A stretch of DNA of 13,715 nt from Candidatus Omnitrophota bacterium. Its GTDB lineage: Bacteria; Verrucomicrobiota; Verrucomicrobiia; Limisphaerales; UBA1319. Numbering within the stretch: the first letter of the stretch is position 1; each line of letters opens with the position of its first letter. The notes below the pieces were generated by a model. That model was not told where the DNA came from. It saw only the letters and a program-made list of their open reading frames with translations, and made no database searches. The stretch is from contig JAMCZD010000265.1 in assembly GCA_023473405.1 (NCBI GenBank), forward strand, positions 1 to 13,715, written 5' to 3'. Shown piece by piece: positions 1 to 7,632 of the stretch. The translations under genes and the position numbers were made by a program.

Positions 1-1720
1 CTTTGAAAATGGGAAAGGCGCCTTCGTTTGGCTTGAGCATTTCCCTGCCCGTGCGCTTGTCCACGAGGCTGCTGATGGCGCCATTGGATTCGTCGAGCTT
101 CACTATCAGGAATTCATTCTCGAGCTCGAGCCTGGACTTATCGATCCGGAGATCGGTCGTTTTAATCGGGGCGGTTTCGGTCGTCATGTCCAGGTAGTAA
201 GTGTCATAGCCGACGCTGGGAACGTTCGAGGCCACAAAGGCGACATTTGCCACCACCAGGTTGCCGTCGTGGTCCTCGTCGCGTTTGATGATTTGCGAGG
301 GGACGACTCGTCCGCTGGCATCGCGAACCACAATACCTTTGGCCTTTTCCTGGATAGGATAGATGCGTCCAGTCAAGACGACGTCGGAACGATCCCATCC
401 GCACGGATTGAATACGGTGACCGTTTGCCGGCCTTGTTTATCGTCTTGAGAATTGATTTGTTTGGCGATATGGGCCACGGAAGCATCCAGGATTTCCTGG
501 CCTTGTTTCCGGGCGGCGTCCAGGTGATTATAGCCAAGGGCGCCCCAGGTGAAGTTGTGGAGGTCCTCGACCCGATCGACTGGAGCCATACGGTCTCCCT
601 GCCATCGGGAATACTCGCACAAGCCGACGTCATGGCTTTGGGAAGCCAACAGGTTCTTCCAGGCCTTTTCCAACAGGGCAGGTCTTGGTCTGGCACCGAG
701 GGTCGAGGCCAAGGCATCGAACCGTTCGGCTGCCAGCAAGAGGCTCTCGACCTGCCTATCGTAGATGCGCAACTGGTCGCCGCCAATTCCCCAAGTCAAT
801 GACTTATGCCACGAGTCCATGTTGAGGTAGACCGTCTCCCTGGGATTTGCACCGTACTTGTCCATGTATTCCTTGAGCGTGACATATTCCACCGGGGCTT
901 TTTCCGCCAGCCGCTTGTAGCCTTCCGGAGCGGACAAGTAGGAGGGCGACTCGGGCGATTCCCAGCCAAACTCGGCCCAGGTGAATACCAGCGGTTTGCC
1001 CAGGGATTTAAGTTTGGCAAAGGCGGGCGAGCCAGATAACTGGTTCGGGTCGGGAGACCATCCGAAGAGCGAGTTTTTGGGCGTGCTGGGTATCGTTGTG
1101 CCGTCCTTGCCTTTCCAATTCAAACAGTTGAGCTCGATAACCGGTATCCCCGCCCGGCCCCAAGTGTCGCACTGAGCCAGGCTGGCGTATTTGAAACCGG
1201 CTCCGACGAGAATCTGGGGGAGTTGGGGATGCGTGAATTCCTCTTCTTCGAGGAAAGTGACCATTTCGTAGCCGAGTGCCTTCCGGATTGTTTCCCTGCC
1301 GTAGACGACCTGTCGGATATTGGATTCGCCGCCGAATGTAGTTCCCATTGGCTGCACATAAGTGCCACCGATCAGCTCTACTTTGCCGGCAGCGAGGTAT
1401 TTATTCAGGCGGGCGGCAACCTCCGGAAACTTCTCCGCCATAAACTCGTAGGCGCGGGCATCCAGGTTGATGCAGGTCTTCACAAAGGGCGGTCGATCGG
1501 CCATCTCCATACCGTCGGTGACCGACAGGACATTGGACTCGATGCCCAATTGCCAGCCGATGCCGATGTAGCTCCAATGATTACACAGAGTCACACAGAT
1601 GCCTTCCGCGGGAGCGCCCGCTTCGCCCTTTCCTCGAAGGGCTGGCCAGAACAAGGCGATTCCGGCACTGCCCACCAGGCCGGTTTGCAGGAAATTGCGA
1701 CGGGTAATGGATTGGTTCAT
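1..1720 (-). CDS. GH38 alpha-mannosidase-like protein, Tat-exported, 3' end beyond window
   Basis: The frame is open from the ATG at 1718-1720 to the left edge: 573 codons with no stop, so the C-terminus is missing only because the window ends. The N-terminus reads MNQSITRRNFLQTG, a twin-arginine motif followed by a hydrophobic stretch (about residues 14-30), so export of a folded protein is likely. Family hallmarks of GH38 are: GGTYV...GGES..RQ..YG (about 119-141), LPQIL (about 171), LLLAAER with WKNLLASQSHD (H363, the C-terminal zinc-ligand position), VFNPCGW opening the beta domain, and GAISSLVDKRTGRE near the left edge. Family members hydrolyse alpha-mannosides and are about 850-1050 residues long, so roughly 60% is seen. 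Odd: where active enzymes have Asp in WVExD this protein has M125, and the N-terminal H-x-D site reads H48-W-S. It may be a divergent or non-catalytic member. It starts 106 bases after the preceding gene; no Shine-Dalgarno is obvious. Confidence 0.85.
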   Translation of the reverse strand, partial: MNQSITRRNFLQTGLVGSAGIALFWPALRGKGEAGAPAEGICVTLCNHWSYIGIGWQLGIESNVLSVTDGMEMADRPPFVKTCINLDARAYEFMAEKFPEVAARLNKYLAAGKVELIGGTYVQPMGTTFGGESNIRQVVYGRETIRKALGYEMVTFLEEEEFTHPQLPQILVGAGFKYASLAQCDTWGRAGIPVIELNCLNWKGKDGTTIPSTPKNSLFGWSPDPNQLSGSPAFAKLKSLGKPLVFTWAEFGWESPESPSYLSAPEGYKRLAEKAPVEYVTLKEYMDKYGANPRETVYLNMDSWHKSLTWGIGGDQLRIYDRQVESLLLAAERFDALASTLGARPRPALLEKAWKNLLASQSHDVGLCEYSRWQGDRMAPVDRVEDLHNFTWGALGYNHLDAARKQGQEILDASVAHIAKQINSQDDKQGRQTVTVFNPCGWDRSDVVLTGRIYPIQEKAKGIVVRDASGRVVPSQIIKRDEDHDGNLVVANVAFVASNVPSVGYDTYYLDMTTETAPIKTTDLRIDKSRLELENEFLIVKLDESNGAISSLVDKRTGREMLKPNEGAFPIFK

Positions 1721-1826
1721 AATGAGCGATCGGTTTGGAGTTTAGAACATTGCGGTTATTTCTACGGCTGCCATTTCGGAGCGCGGTTCGTCGGGAGCGT
1801 GCGAATCATTGGGCATTGTATTCGAG

Positions 1827-3887
1827 TCAAGGTTTAGGCGGCACCAGGGTGAAGGCTTCGGGGGACACGGTGATCTCGGGTAAACCTTTGGATTTAATCA
1901 GGATATAATCCACTTCAAAGCTCGAGGGCGCAGACGGGTTGGGGCCAAGTATGCCTGCGCAGCCGGCCCGATGGTCCGGTTGCCAATCGAATTGCCACTC
2001 AGCCGGCTCCGGCACGGTGCCATCGGCGGGCCAGAACTTGGAATAAACCTTGGGCTGATTACCACCGTGACTCTTGGCTTGCCGCAGGCGCAACCAGTAC
2101 CAGGTCTGGTTTTGCCAATCCAGGTCCAACACCGGCGGGCCCCAAGCCAGCCGGTCGTCAACCAGGCTGATTTGCCGGCCAAAAACTCCGGCCTGGTCTC
2201 CGGCGCGGAACGATAAATCAACCCCCTCGGAAGTATCCGGACTAATCCCAACGCCGACGCCGGCGCGTGCCAGTGGATGGCTGGTAAAGGACGTGATCCT
2301 GATCCGCGCGAGGACCTCCTGCTCGATGGGATCGCAATCGCCCGCGCGGTACAGCAAATGGCTCAGGGGCGAGCCTTTGGCGGTCACTTTCAATACTCCA
2401 TTGGCTTGCGCGAAACCATCGCTGTTGTCCGGAGATGCCATCCAGGAGGGATTTCGCTCAGTCGAGCTGAAGTCATCCTGAAAACCGTTTACGATCTTGC
2501 CGTAATCGAGCGGGACCTCGACGGAAAGGTCAACGGCAAGACGCGAATCAGGAATTATCTCATTGCCGACGCTGTCCCGGACGCCATTGACAATCAAGGT
2601 ATAACTCTTGTCGACAGTGAGGGAACTAGTGGTTAATTCGAGAGTGTATGGGCGATCTCCGGGTGCTACTCTAGTCACCTGAACATCGTTATCGACGCTG
2701 AAGTTGCCGATGGCGGCCCTGGCGACCGGCTCGGAGAAGACCACGGTGATCCGATGAGGATTCCCGATGGTTCTCGCTGATACCAGCGTAGGTGGGGTGC
2801 TATCGACGGTTAAGGTTGCGGATCGAGTAGTCACGCGGTTACCGGCGAAGGAAATCACGCACCGATACTTCACCCCGTTATCTGTTGCGGCGATCGGGCT
2901 CGAGCTGTAGTTCGCGCCGGCGGCGTCCGCAATATCCGTAAATTCATTGGAGCCAGCCTTGGCGATTTGCCATTGGTAAGTCCGTTCTGATGAACCAGCG
3001 GCGGCAACGCCAAAGGTAATTGTCTGGCCAGGACCGACTACCTGGTCCTCAGGCTCTTGCAGCAGGAGAAGCCGAGGTCCGATTTTGATCTCGGGCAGAC
3101 CGTCCGCCCTGATGAGAAGGTAATCAACGTCGAAGTTGGCGACATTGCCCGAGCCGGCCAATATCCCGGCAAACCCGGACCGCGTCTCCTGGTTCCAGCT
3201 CGAGGCCCAGTCGCCGGGCTCCGGGACCGTGCCATCGGCGGGCCATGCCTTGCTTTGAATCCTCGAGGTGCCGGGCGCAATTTCCATCTGCCGGAGGCGC
3301 AACCAGTACCAGGCCTTGGTCTTCCACCGCAACGAGAATCCGGGAGGCCCCCAGGAACGGACGTCATTGAGCATCTTGAGCTGCCGCCCGGAGAGACCGC
3401 CCGAATAAATGTTGCCCGGTTCAAAATCCACGAACATGAGATTGATGCCCTGGCTTGAGTCCGGATCGACTCCCACGGCGATGCCGGCTCGTGAAAAACT
3501 GCCGACGCCAAACTCATTGATTCGGATGCGGGCCAGGACTTCCTGCTGGGTGGGATTGTATCCGGGCGCGGCGAAGAGCAGGTGATTCGGGTCTCCACCC
3601 TTCACATTGACCCGGAGAATGCCGTTCGTCTGGAGGTAGGCATCATTGAAGCGTGGAGAAGCCACCCAGCTTGGGTTACGGACAGGACCGCTGAAGTCGT
3701 CCTGGAACCCGTTTGCTGTCTGGCCGAAATCGCTGGGAACCAATTGGCCGTGGGCGACCGCTGGACCGAGCGCCATTGCCAAAAAGAGAAGAATAGAACT
3801 CAGTAAATGCCGTCGAACGATTCGAATTTGTTGCCCTGTGCGGTGTCGCGGGTTTCTAAATCCGCTTGACGTTCGATGGCGGCGCAT
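1827..3887 (-). CDS. secreted protein with two NGFQDDF lectin-like sandwiches, Ig-like and SbsA-like domains
   Basis: The protein has 686 residues from the ATG at 3885-3887. A basic n-region of about 26 residues and a hydrophobic core (about 28-44, ending AVAHG) form a probable Sec signal. The domains in order are: ConA-like sandwich 1 (about 55-276, NGFQDDF to VDYLLI), Ig-like (about 277-362, with YQW and KYRC), SbsA/Big_5-like (about 364-458, with VVFSEPV and NGVRDSVGNEI), and sandwich 2 (about 463-683). It ends in LVPPKP immediately after sandwich 2. No enzymatic motif is visible, so binding or adhesion is inferred. The reading frame extends upstream to ATGs at 3953 and 3959, but those 22-24 codons run through a palindromic repeat and would place the signal peptide about 50 residues from the N-terminus, so I prefer 3887. 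The start is uncertain and no well-spaced Shine-Dalgarno decides it. The next gene upstream ends at 4025, and the GH38-like gene follows. Confidence 0.85.
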   Translation of the reverse strand: MRRHRTSSGFRNPRHRTGQQIRIVRRHLLSSILLFLAMALGPAVAHGQLVPSDFGQTANGFQDDFSGPVRNPSWVASPRFNDAYLQTNGILRVNVKGGDPNHLLFAAPGYNPTQQEVLARIRINEFGVGSFSRAGIAVGVDPDSSQGINLMFVDFEPGNIYSGGLSGRQLKMLNDVRSWGPPGFSLRWKTKAWYWLRLRQMEIAPGTSRIQSKAWPADGTVPEPGDWASSWNQETRSGFAGILAGSGNVANFDVDYLLIRADGLPEIKIGPRLLLLQEPEDQVVGPGQTITFGVAAAGSSERTYQWQIAKAGSNEFTDIADAAGANYSSSPIAATDNGVKYRCVISFAGNRVTTRSATLTVDSTPPTLVSARTIGNPHRITVVFSEPVARAAIGNFSVDNDVQVTRVAPGDRPYTLELTTSSLTVDKSYTLIVNGVRDSVGNEIIPDSRLAVDLSVEVPLDYGKIVNGFQDDFSSTERNPSWMASPDNSDGFAQANGVLKVTAKGSPLSHLLYRAGDCDPIEQEVLARIRITSFTSHPLARAGVGVGISPDTSEGVDLSFRAGDQAGVFGRQISLVDDRLAWGPPVLDLDWQNQTWYWLRLRQAKSHGGNQPKVYSKFWPADGTVPEPAEWQFDWQPDHRAGCAGILGPNPSAPSSFEVDYILIKSKGLPEITVSPEAFTLVPPKP
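1839..2501 (-). repeat. NGFQDDF sandwich module, copy 2 of the 686-residue protein
   Basis: This stretch encodes one copy of the ConA-like module. It opens VNGFQDDF, continues with QEVLARIRI, AWGPP, TWYWLRLRQ and WPADGTVPEPAEW, and closes FEVDYILIKSKGLP. It differs from the other copies in having Cys in RAGCAGI and in DCDP. Boundaries are estimated from the alignment of the five copies. Confidence 0.75.
3060..3725 (-). repeat. NGFQDDF sandwich module, copy 1 of the 686-residue protein
   Basis: This module directly follows the signal peptide. It is the only copy in the window with no Ig-like/SbsA-like pair in front of it. Landmarks are ANGFQDDF, QEVLARIRI, GRQLKMLND, WYWLRLRQ, AWPADGTVPEPGDW, RSGFAGI and FDVDYLLIRADGLP. 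Confidence 0.75.
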
Positions 3888-3914
3888 CTCCGCCGATTTG
3901 GAAATCGGCGACAC
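3843..3914. repeat. pair of inverted palindromic repeat units
   Basis: Unit B is a perfect 9-bp inverted repeat, cgccgattt (3891-3899) and aaatcggcg (3902-3910), with a 2-base loop. Unit A (3848-3865) is an 8-bp imperfect inverted repeat, gcgggttt and aaatccgc, with one G-T pair. The units face each other: gtgtcgcgggttt at 3843-3855 matches the reverse complement of 3902-3914 at 11 of 13 positions, so the whole block can also fold as one long-range hairpin. It sits at the 5' end of the 686-residue gene. This resembles dispersed intergenic palindromic elements of bacterial genomes; copies elsewhere in the genome cannot be seen from here. Confidence 0.6.
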
Positions 3915-4024
3915 AGCAGGTTTATGAAGAATGGTGCGAGTCAAGCATTTCATTTGCATAGAGTATGGGCGGGTTCGCAGGTTTTCGTTGTGGGTTTACT
4001 TTCTTAGAAACCGCTTTTTCGTGT

Positions 4025-6556
4025 TTAGCGATGTTGGGCAACGAAAGAGCGATTGCCCCTATTGTCGCTCAGGTTAAATGCACCAGGCGTAACCCGAATA
4101 AGGGGCAAGCCGGCGGCCTTGATTAGGATGTAATCGACCTCGAAATTGGCAATCGCCCCGTCGCTTGAACCCAATATGCCGGCGAAACCGGGGCGAGCCG
4201 GACACGACCAGTCCAATGACCAGTTCTTTGGTTCCGCAGTCGAACCGTCGGCAAGCCAGGCCTTGGCGCGAACCCTCATATTATCCGTGCCAGCCATCCT
4301 GGTCTCGGCCAATCGCAGCCAATACCAGGTACGATCGGCAAACTCGAGCGCCAAGCCAGTAGCCGGGTCGGGCGGTACCCAGGCACGGTGGTCATCGAGC
4401 AACTTGAACTGCCGCCCGTTAAAATCGCGAAAAGCCAGATTAATCCCCAGGCTCGTCTGCGGATGGACGCACAGAGCTACGCCCGCGCGCGCACTGGCTC
4501 CGCTCTCGAACGCCGTTACTCGAACGCGTGCCAGCACTTCCTGGTCCGAAGCCAGGTAGTCGGGATTGACGTAAAGCAAGTGATTGGGGTCGTTGTCCTT
4601 GACACTTACGCAGAGCGCCCCGTTGGTCTGAGCATATGAAAGCGGTGATGCGGGCACGGCTTTCCAATGCGCGTCGATAGTTTCGCTGTCGAAGTCATCC
4701 TGGAAACCGTTTACCGTTTGCCCGAGCTCGGCGGGCAGTTCGACCGTCAAATCGATTCGGCTCGAGCTGTTGGGAAGTATCTCATTTCCTACGCGATCGA
4801 GAATCCCGTGTGCGGTCAGCGTGTAGGTGTGCTCCGGGCGAATCGGTGTGCTAGCCAACTCGAGCTGACCAGGCCTGGCGCCCGCGGATATCCCGGTAAC
4901 CGTCACGCCATTGTCAATGGCGAAGTCCGATGGCTCCACCGGCAACGCAATCGGCTCGGAAAATACTACCGTGACCCGGTTGGCTTTTCCCAGGGTTCGC
5001 ACCGAAATAATGCGGGGCGGAACAGCATCCACGGTTACGGTTGCCACGCTGCTGGTTACAGTGGTTCCCGGGATGGTAAGGAGACACCGATACCGGGCGC
5101 CGTTGTCTTCAGCGGACAATGCGCCAGTCGCGTATTCGCCAGCATCAGCGCCGGCTAAGTCTTCAAACTCGGCTGCGCCCGGCTTCGCTCTCTGCCACTG
5201 AAAGCGCGGAGACAATCCACGTGTGGCAATGACGCTGAACCGGGCGGTCTGACCCGACTTAAGGACCGCGCCTTGCGGCTGTTTCTGAATCAGGCGCGGG
5301 GCATAAACTACGGGCAGGTCCGCGCCGCAAGCCGGGTCGGCCATGGCGGCTTCACCTTTCTCGAGCCATTGCCGGACGGCTTTGCGGGGCGCTTCGAGGT
5401 CATCGCCGGCCACGCCGTAGAGCGAGTAGAAATTGCCTCGAGCCACCTCTTCATTGGGGAGCGCGAAGAAATCCATGCCCAATGGTGAGAAATGATTCGG
5501 ATAAAGTCTCAGCGAATCTTTGTCAACGGGGTGTCCCTGGCTATTCAACCAACCGATCGGCCAATGGTCCCAGCAACTCGAGCCCCAGACTTCGGCGACG
5601 AAGGTATGGTCTTTGAGCCGGGTGTAGTCATGGCGGTAACCCGAGGCATCACCAAAGGCGCAGAAAGGAGTTCCGTCAGCCATGGGGATGGCCATGACGA
5701 CACCGGGTGAATCGTCAAGCATTCGCCACTCGCAACCGCTCTTACGGTGGGTAGAGTCCCAAAGCGTGCCGGGCTTGGGTTTCCAAAAGATGTCGTAGCG
5801 CTTATCCGAAAAGGCATCCAGCACAGCCAGGGCGTGCCGCTCGCCCGACTCGCCCTCGCGGAGAAGGACATCGGACCATAGTTTGCCGGCGGGGCACAAT
5901 CCGATGAGTTCGATAGGTTCGCGGGCGTAGCCATGATGGTCTTTGGGACGGAGAGACTCGTAAGTTTGGCGCCGCAGGACAAGGCCGTTTGGGTAGGCCC
6001 AGAAATCCTCGGTTGCATGATAAGCGGGTTCGCCGGCCTCCATGTTTACGCCGAAGTAAGTCCAGCGGACCCAAACCCGATCCGGGCCGGCCTCGATAAT
6101 ATTGACGAAAGAATTACGTTCCAATCGTCCCCAGTTATTGAACAGCTCCGCCCAACCATCGTTCCCTTCGAAGAACTGGTAACAGACACCGGCGCCGGAA
6201 GGGAGCTCGAACCAGGGACAATAACTGCCTTCGTGGCAGAAAACGAAGCGGTAAGGGAACTTCTGCCAGACAATGATAAACGCCTTTTTTGGATTCAGAT
6301 CGGCATGGGGCGGGCTGGGAAAGTCGCCCCGGTAATTGCCAAACACATAGTCCGACACCTCGAACACCGATACTCCCCGGACCTCTTTTTGCGCAAGCTC
6401 GGCCACGGTGATCGGGAGCGGCTTGGTCAATCCCGGCGAGATAGCGGGCGCGGCCAAGGCGTCAGGTGCCAGTAAAACCAATAGGGACAGAAATCCAACC
6501 AATAGACACGGGCATGCGAGCGCATCGTGAAGTTGAGCGCGGACCTTGGAGTTCAT
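4025..6556 (-). CDS. secreted protein: novel Cys/Trp-rich domain fused to Ig-like, SbsA-like and NGFQDDF modules
   Basis: The protein has 843 residues from the ATG at 6554-6556. A signal peptide is clear (hydrophobic about 18-36, ending ALAAPA). Residues about 45-415 form a domain I do not recognise. It is rich in Trp, Tyr, His and Gly, has eight cysteines (107, 113, 125, 221, 275, 299, 328, 410) and stretches such as YHATEDFWAYPNGLVLRR and CAFGDASGYRHDYTRLKDH. Its size would allow an enzyme, but no catalytic motif is identifiable. Next come an Ig-like domain (about 418-510, FQW and RYRC), an SbsA/Big_5-like domain (about 512-607, VVFSEPI) and one NGFQDDF ConA-like sandwich (about 612-830), then a short basic tail ending VAQHR. 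The gene lies 88 bases after the pseudopilin gene and 65 bases before the long reading frame of the next. Export is well supported; the function is unknown, and a polysaccharide or glycoprotein substrate is inferred only from the modules and the GH38-like neighbour. Confidence 0.85.
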   Translation of the reverse strand: MNSKVRAQLHDALACPCLLVGFLSLLVLLAPDALAAPAISPGLTKPLPITVAELAQKEVRGVSVFEVSDYVFGNYRGDFPSPPHADLNPKKAFIIVWQKFPYRFVFCHEGSYCPWFELPSGAGVCYQFFEGNDGWAELFNNWGRLERNSFVNIIEAGPDRVWVRWTYFGVNMEAGEPAYHATEDFWAYPNGLVLRRQTYESLRPKDHHGYAREPIELIGLCPAGKLWSDVLLREGESGERHALAVLDAFSDKRYDIFWKPKPGTLWDSTHRKSGCEWRMLDDSPGVVMAIPMADGTPFCAFGDASGYRHDYTRLKDHTFVAEVWGSSCWDHWPIGWLNSQGHPVDKDSLRLYPNHFSPLGMDFFALPNEEVARGNFYSLYGVAGDDLEAPRKAVRQWLEKGEAAMADPACGADLPVVYAPRLIQKQPQGAVLKSGQTARFSVIATRGLSPRFQWQRAKPGAAEFEDLAGADAGEYATGALSAEDNGARYRCLLTIPGTTVTSSVATVTVDAVPPRIISVRTLGKANRVTVVFSEPIALPVEPSDFAIDNGVTVTGISAGARPGQLELASTPIRPEHTYTLTAHGILDRVGNEILPNSSSRIDLTVELPAELGQTVNGFQDDFDSETIDAHWKAVPASPLSYAQTNGALCVSVKDNDPNHLLYVNPDYLASDQEVLARVRVTAFESGASARAGVALCVHPQTSLGINLAFRDFNGRQFKLLDDHRAWVPPDPATGLALEFADRTWYWLRLAETRMAGTDNMRVRAKAWLADGSTAEPKNWSLDWSCPARPGFAGILGSSDGAIANFEVDYILIKAAGLPLIRVTPGAFNLSDNRGNRSFVAQHR
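4067..4723 (-). repeat. NGFQDDF sandwich module of the 843-residue protein
   Basis: This is the single copy in this gene. Landmarks are VNGFQDDF, NHLLY, QEVLARVRV, GRQFKLLDDHRAW, TWYWLRLA, KAWLADGSTAEPKNW, PGFAGI and FEVDYILIKAAGLP. It differs from the others in having WVPP instead of WGP and an insertion before TWYWLRL. Confidence 0.75.
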
Positions 6557-6644
6557 GGAAAGACAATTGGGGTATTCAGGTGAAGTTCAAACCAACGCAC
6601 TGTCATCGTCAATTGAAGCCTGGCAATCGGCGCCAGCTCATCCG

Positions 6645-7505
6645 CTACCGGTGCGACGAGGTGCGCTCGGACATCCACATGATGTCCACATTGTTCGGCT
6701 GGGCAACGGGAAACAACCAAGAATTGCCTACATACTTGGGCGCCGGCTTGGTGCGGGGATCGAGCCATTTATGAATCTCGGCGTGACCATCGGCGAAGCC
6801 AAAGCCGCAAGCGCCATTGTGGAAGGATGCAGGCCAGTCGACCATCATGGTGCTGCGCAACGAGGTGGCTATTTGCACGCCAAAGGCCGCATCACTGATG
6901 CTGTCCGGGTGCTCATCCACCAGGACCCATAACTTCGAAAGACCATGAATGTTGGCCTCGTCGTCTTTGGTAAAGACCCAGTAGGTCTCTTTGGGAAGCC
7001 AGCCATCGCACCTCGATATGCCGCCGTCCAGGTCCGGCCCGACCGCCTGGCTCATAGATATGCTCCGAATACGCGGGATGACCTGGCCGCTCTTCTTTAC
7101 TACACTCCGGTCGGCCGGGCATTTATAAATGGCGGGCGATTTGGTGTAGGGGGCCAGCTTGGCCAACTTGGGGTCTGTGAGGTTCGCGAGGTTCGTATTA
7201 TCCGGGTTGTAAGGATCAAAGTCCAGCCAGCCATGGACCCAACCACCAGGAGCCATGGCTTCGTTGGGGACATAGATACCGTTGTAATCATCGGCGTACA
7301 TATGCCAGGCCAGCATTAACTGCTTCTCATTGCTCATGCACATGATGCCTTGGGCCTTGGTTTTCGATTTTGACAAGGCAGGCAAGAGCATGCTGGCCAG
7401 GATGGCGATGATGGCGATCACCACCAACAACTCGATCAAGGTAAACGCTATTCCCGGCATGCCCGTTTTCATGAGCCGGGGACTCCATACTCGTTTCAGA
7501 TTCAT
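6645..7505 (-). CDS. type II secretion-type pseudopilin with H-X9-DG motif
   Basis: The protein has 286 residues. The start at 7505 is chosen because GGAAGG lies 4 bases upstream and because it gives a short basic leader (MNLKRVWSPRLMKTGMPGIA) before the type III signal FTLIELLVVIAIIAILASML (21-40). Prepilin peptidase would cut before F21, with Glu at mature position 5. The -1 residue is Ala20 rather than the usual Gly. Mid-protein features are YKCPAD (127-132) and WVLVDEHPDSI (193-203). H229 followed by nine residues and D239-G240 fits the H-X9-DG signature of pseudopilin-like proteins that are abundant in Planctomycetes, Verrucomicrobia and Lentisphaerae. The protein is expected at the inner membrane or in a periplasmic pseudopilus; the role of individual H-X9-DG proteins is generally not known. 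It lies between two giant secreted-protein genes, 127 bases after the first, with a strong hairpin between them. No other secretion gene is present in the window. Confidence 0.92.
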   Translation of the reverse strand: MNLKRVWSPRLMKTGMPGIAFTLIELLVVIAIIAILASMLLPALSKSKTKAQGIMCMSNEKQLMLAWHMYADDYNGIYVPNEAMAPGGWVHGWLDFDPYNPDNTNLANLTDPKLAKLAPYTKSPAIYKCPADRSVVKKSGQVIPRIRSISMSQAVGPDLDGGISRCDGWLPKETYWVFTKDDEANIHGLSKLWVLVDEHPDSISDAAFGVQIATSLRSTMMVDWPASFHNGACGFGFADGHAEIHKWLDPRTKPAPKYVGNSWLFPVAQPNNVDIMWMSERTSSHR

Positions 7506-7509
7506 GATA

Positions 7510-7515
7510 CCTTCC
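7510..7515 (-). promoter_or_regulatory. ribosome binding site of the pseudopilin gene
   Basis: On the minus strand GGAAGG is followed by TATC and then ATG. It is one of the few clear Shine-Dalgarno sequences in this window. It decides the start at 7505 against the GTG at 7598, which would add 31 residues reading through a hairpin. Confidence 0.7.
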
Positions 7516-7559
7516 ACATATTTACTCCTGACGCTCGGCTTTGGTCTTTCCGAGCCATA

Positions 7560-7589
7560 GCGACCGGGAGTGAAGAGGCTCCCGGTCGC
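7560..7589 (-). terminator. strong hairpin between the 1372-residue gene and the pseudopilin gene
   Basis: There is a perfect 11-bp inverted repeat, gcgaccgggag (7560-7570) and ctcccggtcgc (7579-7589), with an 8-base loop. It begins 43 bases after the stop codon of the 1372-residue gene and ends 54 bases before the pseudopilin start. The position fits a transcript end or an mRNA-stabilising structure, but no T-run follows in the direction of transcription, so it is not a classical intrinsic terminator. Confidence 0.45.
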
Positions 7590-7632
7590 CCGGCGCACAA
7601 GGAGAAAATGCGCCGTTGTTTGCTTTACCGTA

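Noticed and set aside
1..1720. GH38-like gene as a truncated pseudogene
   Set aside because: The reading frame is intact across 573 codons and is cut only by the window boundary; there is no internal stop or frameshift.
1223..1837. Open frame of 204 codons on the plus strand
   Set aside because: It lies opposite the GH38-like gene, whose minus-strand frame is continuous from 1720 to the window edge and has clear family motifs.
3970..4024. Possible intrinsic terminator after the 843-residue gene (GGTTT and AAACC arms on the minus strand)
   Set aside because: The stem is only 5 bp and A/T-rich with no following T-run, so it is not distinguishable from chance.
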